Assembly (NCBI GenBank): GCA_034401795.1
Contig: CM067367.1
Location: forward strand, 78,623,579-78,687,578
Source of the DNA: Chaetoderma sp. LZ-2023a
Lineage: Eukaryota > Mollusca > Caudofoveata > Chaetodermatida > Chaetodermatidae
Direction: 5' to 3'
Length of the DNA stretch: 64,000 bases
Shown: positions 11,024 through 22,765 of the stretch, piece after piece
Position numbering within the stretch: position 1 is the first letter of the stretch
How the letters are laid out: every line of letters starts with the position of its first letter
Program-made: the position numbers and the translations under genes
Notes under the pieces: generated by a model
Seen by the model: only the letters and a program-made list of their open reading frames with translations
The model's database searches: none
Told to the model about the DNA's origin: nothing

Positions 11024-13106
11024 CTTATTTCCTCATATTTATGGCGGTGCGGACATAACCTAACCTAATCTAATTTTTCCTAGCTCTTCATAACTTTCCT
11101 GGCCAAGTAATATATAATAGAAGTGATAAATTAATAATAAGAACAACAGCAGAATTTGGTTTGCGACACGAAAGTAGCCTAATGCTTGTTCTTCCCTTGT
11201 GTCACGTTTTGGCGCTAAGACAAAGTTTCAGTGAGCGATCTCCTCCTTTTATACTTTTTGGTGATGTCACAGGAGGGCGGATGACCACACCTGAAAGTTC
11301 CAGGGTGATTTGGCCACGCCCTATAAGGAAAGATTTGATTTATTAAACCTGGAGTCATATGAATTTTTCCTCCCGTGTAAAGGGAGTAATTGTAATTATA
11401 GGAAGAAATGTATATCACTTTCATCTCTACTCGACGGGAAATGATCAACGTAAAAACTCGGAACTACTTATTCCTGTGGAAGTTCACCTTTTAATTAGGT
11501 TTTACAGATTGGATGCTTATAAACTTGCCTGTTTTAATTTCAGGCTGGAGCGCCCGATGGGGTGTGGAGAGCGTGGTGACGTCAGCAGCAATTGTCCCGA
11601 CTCACCCCTCTCGCCTCTTCCATCACGCCGTGGTAGTTGCGCATTTTGGGCGACTCTTGTGTTTTTAAAGCCTTTGATCCAATTTACTGGAAATAGAAGT
11701 GAAAGTCACGTGGTTCTCTGTTGTGAAAGCACGTGGTTGATCAGAAACTTAGGCAATATTTATGTAATGGCGGAGTGTTGATGCTGATGAATATTCGTTG
11801 TTGAAATATATGTTTTTAACCCTGTTCCTCAGAACTGTGTCCCTATATGCGCGTGATCTTATACATGCGTCTGTGTCTTGTCCGTGAGAATGTATTCCAG
11901 CCCGTGTCGATCTTGTGTGGGAATATGTAGGTAAGAGAATATTTGAAATGCTCCTTGATTTTATACTGTCGAAGTTTTGATGCCGCTTCATCGGCCCATG
12001 CGCTAATGATCTGTATACACCGTAGAACGATAGTGTTCTTAATCAAAATTAGGACAATATAGCTGCCTATAATTATTGTTTGGTATAAACAGATCCATTA
12101 CTCGCGGAAATTAAGTATACTAACTCCGCCAAGCTGGACCGTGATTTCCCTACCTAGACCAAACTTAATTTATTATAATACAGCTCAGAAAATGTGTGTC
12201 ACAGTTTACAATAACAATGCCGTCGCATGGAGATTGTGAATGCAGTAGTCCTGAGTGTCTATTTTTCTGTCATGTTGGTGATTTTCATTGACATGCGTGG
12301 CCGTTTATCTGCGGATGATTCTTGCACTGTTGTGAAGGGCGACGTTTTTATTACTTCTGGTGGGGGAGAAAGTGAAGTGCAGTGTCAACTTTATCGGACA
12401 TGATGTATTTCACTCTGTAATGGCTGAGCCAGTGGGCGGGACAGAGTTACTTTAGAGCACGGATGATGAAGATTGGCGCTGTCATAACTTTGAGCAATCC
12501 ATTGTTGAATTCAACTTTTCAGTAGCAAAATCCTACTCGCGATGGACGACAGTCTGCGGGCATCTTGCTCTCTTAATAATATTGACTGTTATTACGTGTG
12601 AATGAAGTATTATGTTTTTATCTATTTCCGTACGATGGATCCGGGGTGGGGGTGAGAGGGGAGGGGGTTGAGGGGGGAGCGAATTTCCCCCTAGCGTGTA
12701 CTGTAGATGGTTGTGGTGTGCTCCTTTCCATATAATCAGTTTTCCATAAACCGGATAAGACGGTGATTGCGGAAAATGTTGACTGATGTTGATGGCGGTA
12801 GTGTACTGTTGTAGTGAAGTCCGGGTTGCTGTGTCACGCTAGTGTATTGCGGATTGGCCATATCCAGGTTTCCACGCTGGTGAATGCCAGGTCTGTTGCA
12901 GTTGCGGAAAAGTCGGGATCGTGGGAAGTGATATACTTCCTGCATCGTTGCAAGAGGAATGTTGCGGAAAATTGTGTCTCTACTTTTTCGATTTAAAATG
13001 TTAGGTGCTTGCTATATCTTGTTGTTGCTGATGTTGATTGTCTCAATTATATCCTCTCTATAACCGGATATGTATGTAGTATTCGTGCAACGGTGAATTT
13101 ATGTAC
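11024..13106. other. Unassigned intergenic sequence
   Basis: The sequence just upstream of the zinc-finger-like frame is AT-rich. It has GTCACAGGAGGGCGG near 11266 and TGACGTCA at 11577-11584. An open frame at 11359-11781 (140 codons, plus) shows no domain. G-rich tracts occur at 12640-12680. No gene is supported. Confidence 0.35.
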
Positions 13107-13729
13107 TCAGCCTTGTGGGCCAGTGTGTTCTGTGTGCTGGATTTCTGTGTCTGGTGTGGTGTTCTGACTGCTCCCGGGGGCGTTGGCGGGCGGTTTTGGT
13201 AGGGGTTGCCCTTGGAAGGGGGAGTGGTCAACTCCACTTACACGATAGGTGGTACTCTGTCGTAGTTTTTTAAGTACCGAGAAAATTCGAGCCGAGAGTC
13301 TACTGAACAGACTGCTTCCCTGCCCACCGCCTGTGGGATGGGAGGTGGGGGGGGGGGGGGGGTTGCTGCGGTGTGGGATGCCACCTCCTCTGTAAAAGCG
13401 AAGCCTCTCATATCTGAAGATGGACAGTCTACAGACGCCGAGTGGAGTGTGAAGTGGACAGGACGAATATGATGTCGAACTTGGTGCATAGAGAAGGGAC
13501 ATGCGTTGGAGATGGGGTGGTGTTGGTGTGGAGGGTCGGGGAGCACCTTGGGTTGGGCGTGGTTGCTCGATTTCGGGGCGTGGTTGGATACACCGAGTTG
13601 TGCGGTTTCGCTGTTCTCCAAAACGAGCGAAGGCCTCATCTGGCCTCTTCACTTCCATGCTATTCATTACATGTGCTACCCCTCAAGAAGCATGGCCCAG
13701 GGCGGTCTCAGCTTCCGCTTGTGGTAACA
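13107..13729 (-). other. Possible 3' non-coding/LTR region of gypsy copy 1
   Basis: On the minus strand this follows directly after the stop of the gypsy polyprotein. A Pro-rich open frame (13107-13667) spans it and contains a poly-C/G run at 13349-13362. The purine-rich CTTGAGGGG followed by TAGCACATGTAATG, just after the stop, could be a polypurine tract and LTR start. A second LTR to compare is absent, so this is inference. Confidence 0.3.
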
Positions 13730-15330
13730 CTATAATGGGGGCATAGCATGAAGTGGGTGGGAATGGAAAGAGGTCAGTGGAACAACTTTTCCGTCCTTCC
13801 CCTTGAACAACACAAACGAGAAAGTCTTCAGATACGACTTGCCAGATTGAGTAGACCTGCACTGAGGGGGGAAAGGGCGAGTACGTATCTCGTCATCGTC
13901 CTCAGCGTTAGTTGCTTGCTCACCGGACTCCTGGCTTGGTAGGAGAAGGGTCGAACTGGCACTGCGGTGCTCTAGACTAATATCGGGAATACTGATCTCT
14001 ATAGAGACATCCTTCTGGGTACCGGTGACATGTGGAACGCCCAGTCTGAGCTCTGGTACAGGTTCTTCACTGACACAAGGTGTAAGCTGATTGACGTGGA
14101 TAACTGAGGTCAGGCCATCCGAAGTGCGGATATGGTAGGTCACGTCAAACATCTTACCTGCTACCACATAATGGCCTTTCCACTGGTAACTTAGTTTACG
14201 CGGCTCTTTTCCAGATCATCGCAAATCGTGTTCCCACTTCATATGGATCGCCATGCACTCGCCGGTCATGCCATGTTTTCTGACGCCGGTGTGTAGTGGA
14301 TAAAGTAGCTCTCACTAGCTCATGGGTCTGTTCTATCCACTGCCGCATGAGCCCTACATAGGGAGATGGTGAATTATTCTCCCCCGGAATCCTGGGCATG
14401 GCCAGATCCAGTGGCAGGCTAATTCACAGCCTAACATTAACTGTGCAGTGGTATAACCGGTGCTGGAATGTACTGAAGTGCGGTATGCCATGCGCACATA
14501 TTGGAGTCGTAGATCCCAATCGTGACAATCAAGACGTGTTTCCTTCCGCAACATCTCTGCCAGTGTATGGTTGAAACTTTCGACCATACCGTTGCTGCAG
14601 GGGTGATATGGTGTAGTTCCCGTTTTGATGATAAGGAACAATTTGCAGAGCTCGGAGATCAGCCAGCTCCCAAAATTACTTTCTTGATCAGAGTGCAGCT
14701 CATAGGGCATTCCAAACTGGCAGAACACATTGCTTGCCAAGACCTCCGCTATTGTGGATGCCTCTTGGTCTGGCAGAGCGAATGCTTCCACCCACTTCGT
14801 AAAATAGCCTTGTAATACGAGGATGTACTTGTTTCCATCATCCATTGTGTTCAAGGGTCCGAGCACATCAATAGCCAATCACTCCCATGGTGCACCAAAT
14901 ATCTTAATCCGAAGAGGCGCGGAATGGTGCTGGCCAACAGCGCATCTTTGACATGGGACACATTTGGCGACCCATCCCTTTACACTACGGTGTATCCCGA
15001 TCCAGTGAAATCTCTGTTTTATCCGCGTTAACGTTCGTTCCACAGCTAAATGTCTGGCGTTATCGTGTAATTGGTGTACTATTGTTTCATGATAACATTC
15101 CGGAATCACCAGGCGGTTATTAATGTAGAGAACGCCTTGCCGTACGTGGCAGTCCTCGAACCGCTGAAAGTAGTATTTTGCTGTTGCGGATAATGGTGTA
15201 ACAGATTCCCAGGGAGGACGCACTCGCTCCTGGATCCACGCATATCTATTTCGTGTTTGCGCATCCGTTGCTTGTTCGTGAGTGACTTTCTCCGTGTTCC
15301 ACTCTGCGTACCGCAATTCTTCAGTCATTT
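13730..15330 (-). pseudogene. Ty3/gypsy Pol: integrase region, copy 1
   Basis: Read from 15328 downward, the first part holds the integrase zinc-binding domain: LHDNARHLAVERT, RFHWIGIHRSV, then CVPCQRC. After an in-frame TGA (14879-14881) the catalytic core follows with all three acidic residues visible: AIDVLGPL (D), LHSDQESNF (D) and NGMVESFNHTL (E). Then comes a frameshift near 14400, a segment MPRIPGENN...RQWIEQTHELVRATL, another frameshift near 14205, and the C-terminal part KGHYVVAGKMFDVTYHIRT...VIHVNQLTPCV, which ends at 13730. Protease, RT and RNase H are missing upstream of 15330. In an intact element this enzyme inserts the cDNA; here it is inactivated. A relative lies at 50639-51900. 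Confidence 0.85.
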
Positions 15331-16080
15331 TCTGTGTGATAGCCTAGCTTGTTTGCTCTGAAAGGATTATTGGATTACCATGGAAGGATCCGTTGAAATC
15401 CAGGTCGTATATTTCCATGTTATTCCATAGTTGTAAAAGATATAGGTCTTTAAAATTTCGTCTGTGTCGCATGTTCCAATTTCTGACCCCGTATCTGGGA
15501 CGTGTGTTAACAACGAAATATGCCAGATTGGTTGCCTTCCTTTAACCCCCAGGCGATCGGCAGATATGAAATGAGGTGTTGGCCATACGGTTTTTTAACA
15601 CGAAAATCGGCTGACGTCGTTCTCCGTATTATCCGAGCAGGTGACGTCACACCCGAGTTATCTCGGATTTTTATATGAAGAAAATGTTCCATTAATTCGC
15701 GCATCTGATTCTGGGTGCTGCGTACTTTATTGGTACCAGAAAGACTTTGGAATTTTCAAGCTTTACGTGTTATCACGATCTGTTTGCAATGATCGGTGGT
15801 TTCAAAATTTTTGATTAAGATGGGCGGTCTGCGGTTTTACCGTGTCTTACAGCAGTTTGTTTCATTTTGTTGTTTCTTCACATATCGTTTTGGCCTTCGT
15901 TAGGAGTATAATTGATATTGATTGGTTAAATATACCCCGAATGCTATGCGATATGGTTCCTGGTTCCGTTTATACATCCGTCAGGATCCGTACGGAGCTC
16001 CCTTCGTATCTGCCTGGACTGCGCCTGTGCGATAGGAACAGCGGTGCCAGTCAGACCAGTCAAGCCAAGACCGAAGTGCT

Positions 16081-16082
<2 letters not shown>
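15331..16082. other. Unassigned interval between gypsy copy 1 and DIRS element 2
   Basis: There is no recognisable Pol upstream of 15330, so gypsy copy 1 is truncated there. A TGACGTCA palindrome lies at 15642-15649. A plus-strand frame from 15842 runs into the CT microsatellite but shows no domain. Confidence 0.35.

Positions 16083-16168
<86 letters not shown>
16083..16168. repeat. (CT)n microsatellite
   Basis: Nearly pure CT dinucleotides with two or three G interruptions, followed by a G10 run at 16180-16189. It directly precedes the first recognisable codons of DIRS element 2. Confidence 0.95.
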
Positions 16169-16171
<3 letters not shown>

Positions 16172-16239
16172 AAGAGAGGGGGGGGGGGTCAGAGCGGATT
16201 GCTAGCCAGACACCCTCATTAGGCGTCAATGTGTCTATA

Positions 16240-17820
16240 GTGGGTGGAAGACTCATGCGTTTCGTCGAGGCTTGGCGAGGTGTGACGTCAGACAGTCTGG
16301 TCCTAGGATTGTTATTCCAGGGGTACATGCCAGAGTGGTGGGTCTTCCCACCACAAAATCTGTCATTGGCACCAGTCTGGACTCCCGTACCAAGGGAGCC
16401 AGACAAGTTAGAAGCCATTCAAAACGAAGTGTCAGGTTTGCTTCTGAAGGGAGCAATAAAACGAGCAAACCAGAACACTCCAGACTTCTATTCAAACATG
16501 TTCCTTGTCTCTAAGAGCACGGGGGTTGGGCGGGGTGGGGTGGGTGGGGGTGGAGACCCGTTGTCAATCTCAGGCCATTGAGTTGGTGTATCCATATGCC
16601 TCAGTTTCAGATGGAAAGTCCTAAAGGTCGGTAATGGCAGGATTGAGGAAAGGAATGTGGTGTGTGTCGATCGATCTGAAAAATGCATATTTCCACATTC
16701 CAATGAATGGGAGTTGTCCCAGGTTTCTGAGATTTGCATTTCAGAATCAGGTATGGGAGTTTGTAGTCCTCCCATTCGGCCTGTCGATAGCTCCATGGGT
16801 TTTCACCAGAGTGGTCCTTGCGGTGACAGCGTTTCTCAGAAGAGAGAACGTGGCGCTTCGAACCTACATAGACGATTGGCTTATCAAGGCAGACACGCCA
16901 GCCATGTTAGAGGTGGATACTGCTCTGACTCTGAAATTGCTTTCAGATCTAGGCTGGATAGTCAACAAGGAGAAATCCTAGTTGACACCCACTCAACAGT
17001 TCGTTTATTTAGGGATGCGATTCGATCTCGAGGAGGGCAGGGTTTACCCGTCAGAGCCCAGAGTGGTGTCTCTGTTAACCATCCTCGAAGGTTTTCGATT
17101 GGGAAACCACATTCAGGCGAGGCGGTTTCTTCAGATGCTGGGAATGATAGTCTCCATGGAGCAGGTAATCCCGTACGCTGCTCTTATGGGAAGACGTATC
17201 CAGTTGTATCTGATGTCTTTGTAGAAACAGAGAACGGAACCCCTGTCAAAGCTGGTGCCAGTTTTGGAGCCAATAATGTTGCATCTTGTATGGTGGAAAA
17301 AGCATCATAATCTCCTAGTAGGAGGTTCGCTGCACCTACCCCGCTCCCAGCTGTCCGTGTACACGGATGCATCACTGGAGGGTGGGGGCCTGCCTGGGAG
17401 AACACCCGGTCTCGGGCACATGGGCTCTCCACGAGAGCCAGCTGCATATCAATCTGTTGGAAATGATGGCAGTGGAACTGGCGTTGGAAAAATTTCTTCC
17501 AAAAGCCAGGGGCAAGGTGATATTGATACGGTCGGACAACTCGACAGTAATATCATACATACATCGCCAAGGCTGGACCATCTCACCAACACTGTGTATG
17601 AAGGTGTGGCACTTGATTCAGTGGTGCAGGAATTACTCAGTTGTTTTGATAGCAGCTCACATTCCTGGGCGATTGAACATTCTGGCGGATGCTTTGGCTC
17701 GCAGACAGAGGATTCTGCCAACAGAATGGTCTCTCAACCCTCCAGTTCTTCACAGGATCTTCGAGCATTGGGGCAAACCCAACGTGGACTTGTATCCCAA
17801 CAAAGGAAAATGCTCAAATC
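16240..17820 (+). pseudogene. DIRS reverse transcriptase and RNase H
   Basis: The N-terminal block has VGGRLMRFVEAW, LVLGLLFQGY, VPREPDKLEAIQNEV, KGAIKRA and YSNMFLVSKSTG. A G-rich insert (16520-16553) then breaks the frame. The palm has WCVSIDLKNAYFHIPM (motif A Asp), VLPFGLSIAPWVFT (motif B) and LRTYIDDWLI (motif C, YIDD). After a TAG at 16979 the frame continues with FVYLGMRF and ARRFLQMLGMI. After a TAG at 17222, RNase H shows VYTDAS, then a shift at the G-run near 17378, then LHINLLEMMAVELAL (Glu), LIRSDNSTVISYI (Asp) and NILADALARRQ. The catalytic residues survive although the frame is broken. Confidence 0.9.
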
Positions 17821-18150
17821 ATGACTTTTGTCTCGTCGATTCCAGAGCCAAATGCCATCGATACAGATGCTCTGGCGATAAGCTGGAAAGGGATGCACGT
17901 TTACGCCTATCCGCCCACCATTCTTCTGCCGAAGATTTTGCTGAAAATCCCAGAGGAATCGTGCCTGGTCCTGCTAATAGCACCATATTGGCCCAGCAGG
18001 TCGTAGTTCACGGATCTTCTGGATCTGCTGGTGGACAATCCAGTGCAGTTACCCGAGATTCCGTACATAATCTCCCAGGCCAGGGGACGCTTCCTACATG
18101 AGCGTCCCGAAATGTTCAAATTGACTGCGTGGATGTTATCAAACAACGTT
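17821..18150 (+). pseudogene. DIRS linker domain between RNase H and recombinase
   Basis: The frame reads IMTFVSSIPEPNAIDTDALA, then ISWKGMHVYAYPPTILLPKIL and LVLLIAPYWPSRS. A TAG at 18004-18006 sits where relatives have Trp. The frame then goes on with FTDLLDLLVDNPVQLP and FKLTAWMLS. Relatives carry the pattern 'AxDALxxxWxxxxxYAFPPFxLI...LIAPxWPxxPW'. A frameshift follows near 18150. Confidence 0.8.
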
Positions 18151-19057
18151 CCACGTCGGAAGGTTTATCTCGACAAACTGCGAAATTCATCGCAGCTGCA
18201 AGAAGGAGGTCAACCTTCAAGTCATATAACAACAAGGTTAACAAATTTGCAGACTGGTGTGAAGGAAAGGGTATTGATACCTTTCAATCCACTATTCAGC
18301 AAATAGCAGACTTTCTCCGTGAGCTGTTCTATTCAGGACTGGCTTATGTCATAATTGTTGGATACACGTCAGCTTTGGCATCAGCTATACCTTGTCTAGC
18401 CAACAGGGATAATCCAGAGGTGGCCCGGTTAAATGTGATGGTGAAGGGAATGAGCAATCTCCGACCGAGACAACCGGTAGTCATTCCAGCCTGGAGTCTA
18501 TTTTTAGTGCTTAATGTACTGGCCAAGCACCCTCTCGAACCGTTGCGCTCGGCTAGTCTAAAGCATTTGACTCTAAAGGCGGTTTTTCTATTGGTAGCTT
18601 CCTCAGCGAGACGGCGCAGTGAGATCCATGTGCTTTCAGCAGAGAGGGACTGATTTATTGTCTCCGGAGAGGGTCTGCGTCTACTGCCAAAAGCAGGGTA
18701 TATGTCAAAGAATCAATCTTTGAAACATCCCGGCAAACCAATCCTTATACTGAAACTAACTAGGTTTGATCGTGATGCCAGTGTCTGGTGCCCAGTTACG
18801 GTCGAATGATAGACATCTGTAGATCTGCCCTAAGAAGCCATTTGGCACCGCATCCGTGGATTCTATCTCTCGTTGGGTAGTGGAATGCATTCAAACTACC
18901 CACGAGATTGCGACTGGGCACCATGTGCAATGTGTAAAGTTACACGATGTTAGAGGAATAGCCGCCTCGACTGCCCTTTACAATGGTGTTCCGTTAGAGG
19001 ACATCATGACTGTTGCACAATGGCACTGTGAGTCCTCTTTCACGGATTACTATATAT
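18129..19057 (+). pseudogene. DIRS tyrosine recombinase
   Basis: The N-terminal core-binding part reads SRQTAKFIAAARRRSTFKSY, then VNKFADWCEGKG and IADFLRELFYSGLAY. The catalytic part has Arg in ASSARRRSEIHVL, then HDVRGIAAS (H-x-x-R) and WHCESSFTDYYI, which supplies the Trp/His and the nucleophilic Tyr. The frame is interrupted by TGA at 18651 and by further stops and shifts at 18800-18850, so the enzyme is dead although every catalytic motif can still be read. It would rejoin the circular DNA intermediate to the genome. Confidence 0.88.
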
Positions 19058-19618
19058 GACGGATGTGTCAGACTCCGCCAATCCACTCGCTTTAGCTATT
19101 TTGAAACGATAGTTAAACGGCCACACTGCTCTTCTCCCTTTTGGTACTTGAAAAAGCAAAAGTTTAGGGGCAGACATGGTCAAGCGAGGACATTACAACC
19201 AAGATTGTGTCACGGATGGTGGAATAAGTGATTGGTTGAAGGCTCCACGTCAGGAATCCAATAGTCATAAGGTAATTCAAGATTGAGAGTTTTTTGCATT
19301 ATGTTTATATATCATGATCATTCATCTTATATATTCATGCTCATTCCCAGGCTTATATATGCTAAGAGCAGTTAACCCTCTTTGCATATTCGTGTTTCAG
19401 GCGAGATACACGTTCGTGAGTTCTCTCCCTTTTCTTAGGAGAAAAAAGTGTTGGGGGGGGTGGTGATGCGAATGTGATTCTTTCCCTTAAACTTGATGGT
19501 CCTTTTAGGTCTCCGTTTGTCAAGTTTTAACTCTAAGATCTTTCTGCAAGGGATAACATAGGCAATTGATGGCTTGCCCCTTCCTACCAGGTTACTGGCT
19601 ACATCTGGTGCTATCAGA

Positions 19619-19960
19619 AGTAATAGAATGGTAAGTATTGATCGAAGGAGAATGAAGGAAGTTTCAATTTCCCTTTCTCCGAGATCTAACAATATTTATC
19701 ATTATGTTATGGACCCTGCCTCCCATCCCCACGGAGGCAAGCCATAGGTATTCTCTTGTTTGGTAGCTATGCAAACAATATGAGCCTCACTGGCAAACGG
19801 GTACCCGTGTGTTGGGAACCAGGTACCCGGTTCCAGGAGCCGGTAAAGCTTACTACGTCTAGATTCTTAGAGCCCGCTATCAGGATAGCTTGTTATCTAA
19901 AGTAATAGAATGGTAAGTATTGTTAGATCTCGGAGAAAGGGAAATTGAAATTTCCTTAAA
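19619..19960. repeat. Right-end repeats of DIRS element 2
   Basis: 19649-19697 (containing CCCTTTCTCCGAGATCTAAC) is repeated in reverse complement at 19911-19957. A direct repeat AGTAATAGAATGGTAAGTAT starts at 19619 and again at 19900. Nested inverted and direct repeats at one end are what the internal complementary region plus right terminal repeat of DIRS elements would produce. The match to a left end was not found, so the assignment is inference. Confidence 0.6.
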
Positions 19961-21359
19961 TCACCAACCAAACCAAAGCATGGGGTGGGTGGGTGAGGTG
20001 TGGGGGTGGGTGTGTGTGTGTATGTGGGTGTGGTTGGGTCGTTAGATGAGATCTTAGCAGGACAGACCACCGAGATCCTTTCATCAAGCAGGGCTGAAGG
20101 TCGACCAGGAACATTAGGTCCGAATAGCTCTAGTAATGTGGATGGGGATGTGGAGGAGGATGACAAGTGTGTACAGTGTGATATGTCCTATTCCATTTAC
20201 ACTGAAAATGATTGCTTACAATGTCTCCAATACCTCAACTACTACAGTTGATGTTGTCACACGTTCTTTGTAAGTAAGAGTTGTCATGGCTGAGCTGAGG
20301 ACATGCGATGATTAATCTGTGAACTAAATAACCAAACATTTAACTTTGTTCATGCAGCAGTTCATGGCACGTTAGATATACCATCGAAATAATTAAAGGA
20401 CATTTTCAGCTGCTTTCAGTAGCAAAATGAATGGATACTTGTTTGTAATTTTGAATTCTGTTGTGTTCTCTGTTTGTCTAAACTCAATAAAAGTGACGAT
20501 GATTCAATATCGCATGGTTAAGTTGATCATTACATAAGACTTAGTTGAGTGGCAAAATAACCCCTTATTGGGGTTATTGCGCCACCCAAAGAAAATGACG
20601 CCTATCCCAGCACAGAGAATTGATCACTTTCAAAATTTTGTTTTCTTATTCACTGGACCCTAAGTGCTCGAAACGCCAGCATTCCAGTTAGAAAAAGAAG
20701 ACATAGTGAGTGTGTACATAACAGGAGGCCCAAGAGCCTTAACGCTCACCTAGACCATTAGTATTTGAAACATTAGCATTTGAATAGACATAATACTTTC
20801 AATTCAGCAGTAACAAGATATAAAATACAAAATTGGTAATTCAGAATAATCGATATTTAGTGGGAAATTAATGATGAACGCTGACCACACAATCAGATTG
20901 AACCTTAGGTTCCATCCAGCCAATAAAAAATCAAATATGGCCATCAAACCCAAAATTTTGATTGGTCCGTGACAGCCATGTTTTATCAAGGATCAAGTTC
21001 TCATGAACAAACTTTAATCACCCTTAGTTATCGATGAAGCCTGATCCTGATTTTGGGAAACAAGATGGCAACTGGAACATGTGGTTAATTAGGAGTAGCG
21101 CTTTAAACTATTTCCAGCCATTTTTCGGAACATTCAAGATTACTGCCGAACAAATTGAGCAATCAAAATTCTGTATACATGCTCAGAAGCACATGACGCT
21201 AGGGTCCTTCCAGCAGAGTTATCTTGAAATCGCTCAAATGGTTAATAAGAAGTAGAATTTTAACTGATTTTCAGAAAATCCAACATGGTCGCCAGAAAAA
21301 TCGCCCAATCAAAATTCTGTATACAAGTTTTGAAAACTACCAACCTAGTATTCTTCCAG
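19961..21359. other. Mostly unassigned; short Cys-containing frame at 20000-20251
   Basis: An 83-codon plus-strand frame ends with DKCVQCDMSY and DCLQCLQYL, two CxxC pairs. Its start lies in a (GT/GGGTGTG) repeat, so I do not call a gene. The interval 20280-21360 holds AT-rich repeat-like sequence. CAATCAAAATTCTGTATACA recurs near 21162 and 21307, probably old units of the array that follows. Confidence 0.35.
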
Positions 21360-22260
21360 GCAAGAGTCGGCATATCATATATCCATAGACCAAGTTTAGT
21401 TCATGTATTTGCCAAACAAAAATTCTGGAACTACATCTCGAACAAAAATTCTCTGTAATTTCCAGTGAACCACGAAAAGTAGCTCATGCTTGCCTACCTT
21501 TCAAATACAACACACCTTAAGCATATAATGCATCCATACACCAAGTTGACTTCCTGAACTACTGTAAAACAAAGCCTCTTGAAGCTACAGCCTGGCCCAA
21601 AATTATCTGTAATGTTCAGTGAACCCTGAAAAGTAGGTTAGGCTGTCTGGCTGAATTACTTTTCATACACAACACCCCTTCATCCTATAATGCATCCATA
21701 TACCAAGTTTAGTTCCTCTACTACTGTATATCAAAAGCTCTTGGAACTACTGCTTGAACAAAACTTTCTATAATGTTCAGTGAACGATGAAAAGTAGGCC
21801 AATAGCATGTTCCGTGAATTTTGAACAATACTGGCCTACTTTTCATACCTAATAGCCATAATACACTTTCAGAGTGTTCCGGTATACCAAAAAACTCTTG
21901 AAACCACAGCCCATACAAACATTTTTTCTGTGATGTACAGTAAACCGTGAAAAGTAGGGTCACGTTGACCTACTTTTCATACGCAGCACACCTTCAGAAC
22001 ATAGTGCATCATACAATAAGTTTAGCTTCTGTATGCAAAAAACTCCAGCCCAGACAAAAATGTTCTGTAACGTTCAGTAAACCGTTTAAAGTAGGTCAAA
22101 TGTAGAGCATACTGTATATCTCTGTAAGATGCATCAAAATACCAAGTTTCATGATCATACATATAAGTCTTGAGACTATGGCCCGAACAGACTTGTAGAA
22201 TGCGAACACACGGACAAAGCAGCCAGTATAAGGTCCACCGAATATTTTCGGGGAGAATCA
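21360..22260. repeat. Diverged tandem array, unit about 125-190 bp
   Basis: At least six related units share CATCCATA.ACCAAGTTTAG near 21382, 21532, 21693, 21880, 22007 and 22131. They also share GTTCAGTGAACC.TGAAAAGTAGG and CCTACTTTTCATAC. Some units contain a hairpin of GAAAAGTAGGCCA with TGGCCTACTTTTC (near 21789-21855), and another at 21949-21978. The final unit ends near CGGACAAAGCAGCCAGTATAAG, which resembles tails of invertebrate dispersed repeats. Non-coding. Confidence 0.85.
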
Positions 22261-22659
22261 AACCTACTCACCCAATTTTGCCCTAATTTTAACACAACGA
22301 ACGTACTTGTCTAGAGGATTTCCTGACGTTGGCAATAATCCAGATAAAATAACCCATATCTGGATCAGATCAAATTCTGGATCTGTGTATCTCTCGCAAA
22401 CTGCTGGTCAGATTTAGCTAATATTTTAACATAGGAGCGCGTACGATAATACACTGGATTCCACAAATTTGGGCCTTATCCGAAAAAATCTAGAACCTTC
22501 AGTTTCCGATATTCTATCGACTTTGTTTCAAAACGTGCGGGGATAATAATAGGGCAGTAGTCTGCAGGTGGGCAGGGGTGAGGCAGTTGCCACCCCTGTG
22601 ATTGCGAAATGCACTTTTAAAAATACATTTAACAGGCAGTCATAATAATAAGATAGCTT

Positions 22660-22760
22660 TAGGTCTATAGCCAGCTGAAGATACACATTTACCTCCAGAA
22701 ATGCAGGAGATGCTATCTGAGAGCATCTAGACATTCAAAATATATCGGGTGGCGGGGATC
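22660..22760 (+). repeat. Dispersed repeat containing ATCTGAGAGCA, copy 1
   Basis: CAGCTGAAG..., TGCAGGAGATGC and ATCTGAGAGCATCTAGA also occur, diverged, at 52043-52120 (CAACTGAAG, TGCAGGTGGTGCC, ATCTGAGAGCAGCTAGA). Both copies run in the same orientation. This one leads into poly-C at 22766. Confidence 0.7.
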
Positions 22761-22765
22761 TCTGC

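Larger units (their letters stand above)
16231..19960 (+). mobile_element. DIRS-type retrotransposon (element 2), fairly complete but mutated
   Basis: RT, RNase H, a conserved linker and a tyrosine recombinase occur in order on the plus strand. They are followed by about 900 bp of non-coding sequence with inverted and direct repeats. DIRS elements copy through RNA but integrate with a tyrosine recombinase rather than a DDE integrase, and they leave no target-site duplication. I see at least three frameshifts and four in-frame stops, so it is not autonomous. No Gag was found to the left, and no left terminal repeat matching the right end was recognised. Confidence 0.85.

Noticed and set aside
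13107-13667. 186-codon Pro-rich frame on the minus strand
   Set aside because: It lies after the gypsy stop codon, runs through a homopolymer, and overlaps open frames in other phases; probably LTR or non-coding.
20000-20251. 83-codon frame with two CxxC pairs
   Set aside because: The start lies in a GT/GGGTG repeat, there is no homology, and the length is compatible with chance.
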